From: Blastococcus capsensis
Lineage (GTDB): Bacteria > Actinomycetota > Actinomycetes > Mycobacteriales > Geodermatophilaceae
NCBI RefSeq assembly: GCF_030165005.1
Contig: NZ_JASNNW010000001.1
Span: forward strand, 434,001-498,000
Direction: 5' to 3'
Length of the DNA stretch: 64,000 nucleotides
The position numbers were made by a program, and so were the translations under genes. Every line of letters begins with the position of its first letter. The stretch's first letter is position 1. Of the stretch, positions 59,218 through 64,000 are shown piece after piece. The notes below the pieces were generated by a model, which saw only the letters and a program-made list of their open reading frames with translations, made no database searches and was not told the origin of the DNA.

Positions 59218-59772
59218 ATGGGCGCTGGCGCCGCAGAGCAGGAGGGCTGGCTGGTCGTCGTCGACCTGCAGCAGATCTTCGGCGACGAGGACTCGCCCTG
59301 GACGGCGCCGCGGTTCGAGGAGGTCCGCCCGCGGATCCGCCGGCTGGTCGAGGCGTTCGGCGACCGGGTGGTGTGGACCCGCTTCCTGGCGCCCGCCGAG
59401 CCCGTCGGTGCGTGGAAGGAGTACTACGAGCAGTACGACTTCGCGCTGCAGCCCCCGGACGCGCGGTGCTACCAGCTGGTCGAGGACCCGCGCGAGCATC
59501 CTGTCGTGGACGCCACCACCTTCGGCAAGTGGGGTCCGCAGCTCGCCGGCCTCGTCGGCGAGGGACCGATCACCGTGGCCGGGGTGGCCACCGACTGCTG
59601 CGTCATCTCCACCGTGCTGCCGGCCGCGGACGCCGGCGTGCACGTGCGCGTGGTCACCGACGCCTGCGCGGGCGCCGGCGACGAGGAGCACGAGAGGGCG
59701 CTCCAGGTGATGGGCGGGTACGCCCCGCTGGTGACGTTTGCGACCACCGACGAGGTCCTGGCGGGCAGGTGA
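59218..59772 (+). CDS. Isochorismatase-family cysteine hydrolase
   Basis: A 184-aa hydrolase with the family catalytic triad: Asp in VVVDLQQIF, Lys in FGKWGPQ and Cys in VATDCCVISTVLPAADAG. Members cleave isochorismate, nicotinamide or other amides; the substrate is unknown. Its stop overlaps the mftF start (GTGA), so the two are one operon. The iron box upstream could tie it to siderophore metabolism, but no siderophore synthesis genes are present. Confidence 0.87.
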   Translation: MGAGAAEQEGWLVVVDLQQIFGDEDSPWTAPRFEEVRPRIRRLVEAFGDRVVWTRFLAPAEPVGAWKEYYEQYDFALQPPDARCYQLVEDPREHPVVDATTFGKWGPQLAGLVGEGPITVAGVATDCCVISTVLPAADAGVHVRVVTDACAGAGDEEHERALQVMGGYAPLVTFATTDEVLAGR

Positions 59773-61178
59773 TCCCGGCGGCGCCGGCCGGCCGGCTGCC
59801 CGACGGGTTCGCCGTCCGGCTGGACCCGCGCGTCCGTCGCCGCGACGCCGGCGCGACCCTGCTCGGGGGCTCACCGCTGCGGCTGCTGCGGCTTGCGCCG
59901 CGCGCGGCCGGCCTGTTGCGCGGGGAGCGGCTCGTGGCCCGCGACGCGACGAGCGCTGCGCTGGCCGGCCGGCTGCTGGACGCGGGGCTCGCGCACCCTG
60001 ATCTGCCGCCGGACCCGCGCACGGGCGACGTCACCGTCGTCGTCCCGGTCAAGGACCGCCCGGACGGGCTGGCCCGGCTGCTGGCGGCGCTGCGGGCCGA
60101 TCCGGGAACGGCCGCGTTGCCGGTCGTCGTGGTCGACGACGGCTCGGCCGAGCCGGTGACCGCCCCCGACGGCGTCCGGGTGCTGCGGCACGCGACCGCG
60201 CGCGGGCCCGCCGCCGCGCGCAACGCCGGTCTCGCCGCGGCCGGCACCGGACTCGTCGCCTTCCTCGACTCCGACTGCGTGCCGCTCCCCGGCTGGCTCG
60301 CCCGGCTGCGCCCGCACCTGGCCGATCCCCGCCTCGCCGCCGTCGGCCCGCGGATCGTGCCGCTGGCCGGCGCCGCCCGCGGCTGGACCAGCCCGTACGA
60401 GGACGTCGCAGGCGCCCTGGACATGGGCACCGCCCCGGCGGCGGTCCGTCCCCTGTCCCGGCTGTCCTACCTGCCCAGCGCGGCGCTGCTGGTGCGTCGC
60501 TCCGCCCTGGGGGCGGGGTTCGACGAGGACATGCGGGTGGCGGAGGACGTCGACCTCGTCTGGCGGCTCGCCGGCGCGGGTTGGCGGGTGCGGTACGAGC
60601 CGGCCGCCGCGGTGGCGCACGAGCACCCGGCGCGCACGGCCCGGTGGCTGGGCCGGCGCGCGTTCTACGGCACCGGGGCCGCGCTGCTGGCCACCCGGCA
60701 CGGGGCTGCGGTCTCCCCGCTGGTCATCGCACCGGAGGCCGCCGCGGCGTGGGCGCTGCTCCTGGCGGGCGGCCGCCGGGGGCGGTGGGCCGCGTGCGGC
60801 GTCGTCGTGGTCATCACCGGCCGCCTGGCGCGCCGGCTGGCCAGGCCGGGGGAGCGGACCCCGGTCGGCCTCGCCGCGGCGCTGGCGGTGCGCGGGATGG
60901 CGGCGGCGGGCCGGGGGCTGGCCCGGTCGGCGACCCGGCACCACTGGCCGGTGGCGGTCGCGGCGGCGGTCGTCTCCCGGCGGGCCCGTTCCCGGCTGCT
61001 CGCCGTGGCCCTGGCCGACGGGCTGCTGGCCTGGTGGCCGCACCGGGCAGTGGTCGGACCGGTCCGTTCCGTCCTCGCGCGGCGGCTGGACGACCTGGCG
61101 TACGGGGTCGGGTTGTGGGCCGGTGCGCTGCGCGCCCGCGACCTGCGGGCACTCCTGCCGGTCCGCCCACCGCGCTGA
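59769..61178 (+). CDS. mftF: Mycofactocin glycosyltransferase MftF
   Basis: A 469-aa GT2 enzyme that adds beta-1,4-glucose units to premycofactocin. After an MftF-specific N-terminal domain (about 1-95) the GT2 domain starts at VTVVVPVKDRPDGLARLLAAL. The DSDCVPLPGWLARLRPHL nucleotide-sugar site and the VAEDVDLVWRLAGAGWRVRYEP (EDVDL) catalytic motif follow. The C-terminal region has hydrophobic segments (about 310-350, 380-420). The GTG start is inside the end of the hydrolase gene. It is the last mft gene of the locus; an mftG (GMC oxidoreductase) is not visible. Confidence 0.93.
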   Translation: MIPAAPAGRLPDGFAVRLDPRVRRRDAGATLLGGSPLRLLRLAPRAAGLLRGERLVARDATSAALAGRLLDAGLAHPDLPPDPRTGDVTVVVPVKDRPDGLARLLAALRADPGTAALPVVVVDDGSAEPVTAPDGVRVLRHATARGPAAARNAGLAAAGTGLVAFLDSDCVPLPGWLARLRPHLADPRLAAVGPRIVPLAGAARGWTSPYEDVAGALDMGTAPAAVRPLSRLSYLPSAALLVRRSALGAGFDEDMRVAEDVDLVWRLAGAGWRVRYEPAAAVAHEHPARTARWLGRRAFYGTGAALLATRHGAAVSPLVIAPEAAAAWALLLAGGRRGRWAACGVVVVITGRLARRLARPGERTPVGLAAALAVRGMAAAGRGLARSATRHHWPVAVAAAVVSRRARSRLLAVALADGLLAWWPHRAVVGPVRSVLARRLDDLAYGVGLWAGALRARDLRALLPVRPPR

Positions 61179-61280
61179 GGCGCCGTCGTCCGGAATGCCC
61201 GGGGCGGCTGCGCGCTTGTCGCCTCCGTACTGCGGTCCCCACCGGTTCCGCTCCTTCCCCAGCTCGACGAGGACCAGCAC

Positions 61281-62546
61281 ATGACCGCCCTCCACGACCG
61301 CGCCGACGCGCCCGCGGTCGCTCCGGCCGCTGCCGTCGCGCGTCCCGGGGCCGCACGGATCGCGCTGACGCTGGGCGCCTTCGTCGCCCTCGGCCCGCTG
61401 ACGATCGACATGTACCTGCCGGCGCTGCCCCGCATCGCCGACGACCTGCTGACCACCTCGGCCACGGTGCAGCTCACGCTGACCGGCACCCTGATCGGGC
61501 TCGCGCTCGGCCAGCTGGTCATCGGCCCGCTGTCCGACGCGTTCGGCCGCCGGCGGCCGCTGCTGGCCGGCACCGCGCTGCACGTGCTGGCGTCCCTGCT
61601 CGTGCTGGTCGCGCCGAACATCGCCGTCCTCGGCTCGCTGCGCCTGCTGCAGGGGGTGGGCGCCGCCGCGGGGTCGGTGATCGCCCTCGCGGTCGTGCGC
61701 GACCTGTACGTCGGCCGGGCCGCGGCCACGATGCTCTCCCGGTTGTTCCTCGTGCTCGGCGCCGCGCCGGTGCTCGCGCCGACGATCGGTGGGGAGATCC
61801 TGCGGTTCACCGACTGGCGCGGCGTCTTCGTCCTGCTCGCCGCGTACGGCTCGGCAATGGTGGCCGTCGGGTGGCAGACGCTGCCGGAGACCCTTCCGCC
61901 GGAGCGGCGGGGGAGCAGCGGCGTGCGCGGCACGCTGCGCACCTACGGCCGGCTCCTGCACGACCGCACCTACGTGGGGCTGGTCCTGGTGGCGGGGCTG
62001 ACGATGGCCGGCCTGTTCAGCTACGTGTCGGGCTCCTCCTTCGTCTACCAGGGCCAGTTCGGGCTCGACGAGCAGCAGTTCGGGTTGCTGTTCGGTGCCG
62101 GCGCCTTCTGGCTGATCGCGGCCACCCAGCTCAACCCGCTGCTGCTCCGCCGCTGGTCACCCCAGCAGCTGCTCGTGGCGGGCACGGTGATCGGCGCGCT
62201 GGCCGGCGCCGCGCTCGTGGCGCTGGCGGGCACCGGCACCGGCGGCCTGGTCGCCGTCACCGGCGCGCTGTGGGCGGTGCTGTTCGCCTGCGGACTGGCC
62301 CTTCCCAACGCTCCCGCGCTGGCGCTCTCGCGGCACGGCGACGCCGCCGGCAGCGCCGCGGCGCTGCTGGGCGCCATCCAGTTCGGCGTCGGCGCCCTGG
62401 TCTCGCCGGTCGTCGGGCTGCTCGGCAACGACGCCGTCGCGATCGGCCTGGTGGTCGTCACCGCGCTGGCCCTGGCGATCGTCGTGCTGGTCACCGTCGT
62501 CCGGCCGTGGCAGCTGCCGGCCGCCGACGAGGTGCCGGCCGGCTGA
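61281..62546 (+). CDS. Bcr/CflA-family multidrug MFS exporter
   Basis: A 421-aa, twelve-segment MFS protein with the Bcr/CflA hallmarks TIDMYLPALPRIADDLLTTSATVQLTLTGTLIGLALGQLVIGPLSDAFGRRRPLL and LLQGVGAAAGSVIALAVVRDLY. Drug:H+ antiport is the expected activity. It lies about 100 bases after mftF on the same strand but has its own leader; export of a mycofactocin-related compound is not supported by sequence. Confidence 0.88.
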   Translation: MTALHDRADAPAVAPAAAVARPGAARIALTLGAFVALGPLTIDMYLPALPRIADDLLTTSATVQLTLTGTLIGLALGQLVIGPLSDAFGRRRPLLAGTALHVLASLLVLVAPNIAVLGSLRLLQGVGAAAGSVIALAVVRDLYVGRAAATMLSRLFLVLGAAPVLAPTIGGEILRFTDWRGVFVLLAAYGSAMVAVGWQTLPETLPPERRGSSGVRGTLRTYGRLLHDRTYVGLVLVAGLTMAGLFSYVSGSSFVYQGQFGLDEQQFGLLFGAGAFWLIAATQLNPLLLRRWSPQQLLVAGTVIGALAGAALVALAGTGTGGLVAVTGALWAVLFACGLALPNAPALALSRHGDAAGSAAALLGAIQFGVGALVSPVVGLLGNDAVAIGLVVVTALALAIVVLVTVVRPWQLPAADEVPAG

Positions 62547-62614
62547 TCTCTGGTGGAAAGCCGCGCCACCGGCCACGATGGCGGGGACATGAGCTCCCTT
62601 CCGCGGACCGGCCG

Positions 62615-63922
62615 GTGACCACCGCCGTCAACCCCTGGCTGGCGCTGCCGGACGGCGCGCCCACCGCCGCGCGCACCCGACGGCTGCGCGCGGCGCACGA
62701 GCGCCTGGTCACCACCAGCGACCTGCCCGCCGACGGCGCCGTCCGCAGCGTGGTCGTGGAGTCCTGGCGCCGCTCCCTGGGCAGCGGGGTGGACCCCGAG
62801 GGCGGGCTGCCGCCGGTGGAGCTGCTCGACGCAGATCTGCTCGCCTACCGCGCGGCGCACCCGCTGGCCCCGGTGCTGCCGGTGATCCGCCGGCTGCTGG
62901 TCCAGGACGCCGAGGCGGGCCGGATGATCGTCGCCGTCACCGACGCCGGGGGGCGGATGCTGTGGGTGGAGGGTGACCGGCAGCTGCGCGCCCGCGCCGA
63001 GGGGATGAACTTCGTCGAGGGCGCCCGGTGGTCGGAGGACGTGGCGGGCACGAACGCGCCCGGCACCGCGCTGGCCGTCGACTCCGCGGTGCAGGTCTAC
63101 GGCAGCGAGCACTTCCGCCGCCAGGTGCAGCCCTGGAGCTGCTCGGCCGCGCCGGTGCACGACCCGGTCACCGGCGCGCTGCTCGGTGCGATCGACGTCA
63201 CCGGGGGCGACTCCGTGGCCGGCCCGCACGTCCTCACGCTGGTGCGGGCCACGGTCGCCGCCGTCGAGGCCGAGCTGCGCTGGCTGCACCGGGAGCGGCC
63301 GGCCGGCGCGTCGCCGGCCCGCGCTCTCGCGCGGCTGGACGTGCTGGGGCACGACCGGGCCCGGCTCTCCCTGCCCGGCGGCCCGCTGGAGCTCTCGGTG
63401 CGCCACTCGGAGCTGCTGTTCCTGCTCGCCGAGGCCGGCGCCACCGGGCGGGGCCGCACCGCGGCGGAGCTGGCCGCGGAGTGCCACGCCGGCGCGGCTG
63501 CGACGGTCACGGTGCGCGCGGAGCTCTCCCGGTTGCGCCGGCTGGTCGGGGCCGACCTGCTCGGTTCCCGCCCGTACCGGCTGGTCGGCCGGCTGGGCAC
63601 CGACGCCGAACTCGTCCGCCGGCTGGTCGCGCGCGGTGAGGTCGGACCGGCGCTGGAGCGCTACCGCGGGCCGGTCCTGCCCGGCTCGTTCGCGCCCGGG
63701 GTGGTGCTGGCACGCGACCGGCTCGCCGCGCAGCTGCGCCGCGCCGTGCTCTCCGGCCGCCGTCCCGAGCACCTGCTGCGCTACGCGCAGCTGCCGGGTG
63801 CGCAGGGGGACGCCGGGGTGTGGCACGCGCTGCTGGAGACGCTGCCGGTGGGCTCGACGCGCCGGGCGGCGGCCGCCGCGCACCTGCAGCGGCTGCGCGG
63901 AGGCGCCGGCCACCTCAGGTGA
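62615..63922 (+). CDS. AcoR-like GAF sensor-regulator without sigma54 domain
   Basis: A 435-aa protein. Its N-terminal region (VVVESWRRSLGSGVDPEGG) and GAF domain (LLWVEGDRQLRARAEGMNFVEGARWSEDVAGTNAPGTALA-like segment, GSEHFRRQVQPWSCSAAPVHDPVTGALLGAIDVTGG) are those of AcoR-type acetoin/alcohol regulators. Instead of a sigma54 AAA+ domain it has a winged-HTH-like segment (ELSVRHSELLFLLAEAG, then VRAELSRLRRLVGADLL) and a helical C terminus. Such actinobacterial proteins often control alcohol or aldehyde dehydrogenases, which would suit a mycofactocin locus, but the target gene is not in the window. Confidence 0.8.
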   Translation: MTTAVNPWLALPDGAPTAARTRRLRAAHERLVTTSDLPADGAVRSVVVESWRRSLGSGVDPEGGLPPVELLDADLLAYRAAHPLAPVLPVIRRLLVQDAEAGRMIVAVTDAGGRMLWVEGDRQLRARAEGMNFVEGARWSEDVAGTNAPGTALAVDSAVQVYGSEHFRRQVQPWSCSAAPVHDPVTGALLGAIDVTGGDSVAGPHVLTLVRATVAAVEAELRWLHRERPAGASPARALARLDVLGHDRARLSLPGGPLELSVRHSELLFLLAEAGATGRGRTAAELAAECHAGAAATVTVRAELSRLRRLVGADLLGSRPYRLVGRLGTDAELVRRLVARGEVGPALERYRGPVLPGSFAPGVVLARDRLAAQLRRAVLSGRRPEHLLRYAQLPGAQGDAGVWHALLETLPVGSTRRAAAAAHLQRLRGGAGHLR

Positions 63923-64000
63923 CCGGCTCCGCCGACCCCGCCGGTCGGTTGCCGCTCGCTGAACCGTCGATATGCGCATGGATGCGGTTGTCGCGGCCCG

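Overview
This window is high-GC DNA from an actinobacterium. Compact operons with many GTG starts, actinobacterial families (DUF3097, DUF4383, mycofactocin, PMT-type O-mannosyltransferase, LytR-CpsA-Psr) and the gene mix point to Geodermatophilaceae (Blastococcus, Geodermatophilus or Modestobacter type). That family placement is inference from gene content, not from a marker gene. No rRNA, tRNA or CRISPR array was recognised.

Layout. (1) Positions 1-10335 are the right part of an integrative, probably mobilisable element: a type II 5-methylcytosine restriction-modification operon with a Vsr repair nuclease, a ParB-like protein, a MobF/TraI-type relaxase-helicase, an excisionase-like HTH protein and a tyrosine integrase whose stop overlaps the stop of chromosomal xthA. 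(2) Positions 10332-26365 carry housekeeping and envelope genes: exonuclease III, an LCP protein, acyl-ACP desaturase, acyl-CoA dehydrogenase, carbamoyltransferase, RecQ, a VapBC pair, and two glycosyl/mannosyltransferases whose 3' ends overlap. (3) Positions 26557-34165 are a molybdenum block: modABC with a TOBE/HTH protein, a MocA-like nucleotidyltransferase, moaE, and moaA-moaD on the other strand. Positions 41901-45839 add a second block of Mo-hydroxylase maturation genes (CoxD/CoxE-like, XdhC, MOSC), but no molybdenum hydroxylase subunits lie in the window. (4) Positions 34302-41824 hold an MFS transporter, an aldo/keto reductase, two paralogous PRC-barrel stress-type proteins, an FtsX-like permease pseudogene, DUF3097 and an M18 aminopeptidase. 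(5) Positions 46024-49634 hold a pair of paralogous lipoproteins and an AAA-vWA fusion. (6) Positions 49767-61178 hold a complete mycofactocin locus: mftA, B, C, D, E, F and R plus a mycofactocin-type alcohol dehydrogenase, rearranged and interrupted by genes on the opposite strand. (7) The window ends with a Bcr/CflA-type exporter and an AcoR-like GAF regulator.

How genes work together. MftA is the 43-residue precursor. MftB presents it to the radical SAM enzyme MftC, MftE releases the modified Val-Tyr, MftD converts it to the redox-active premycofactocin, and MftF glycosylates it. The alcohol dehydrogenase is the likely cofactor user and MftR the likely local repressor, with a 15-bp palindrome in the mftR-mftA gap. 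A DtxR/IdeR-like iron box sits in the gap between a siderophore-binding lipoprotein and the isochorismatase-mftF pair.

The most unusual signals are not new gene families. They are palindromic elements lying in frame inside two vWA/AAA-type genes; two runs of C/G homopolymers, each flanked by a short direct repeat, that look like assembly artefacts; a probable one-base error in a small membrane-protein gene; and the split mycofactocin locus with its iron box.
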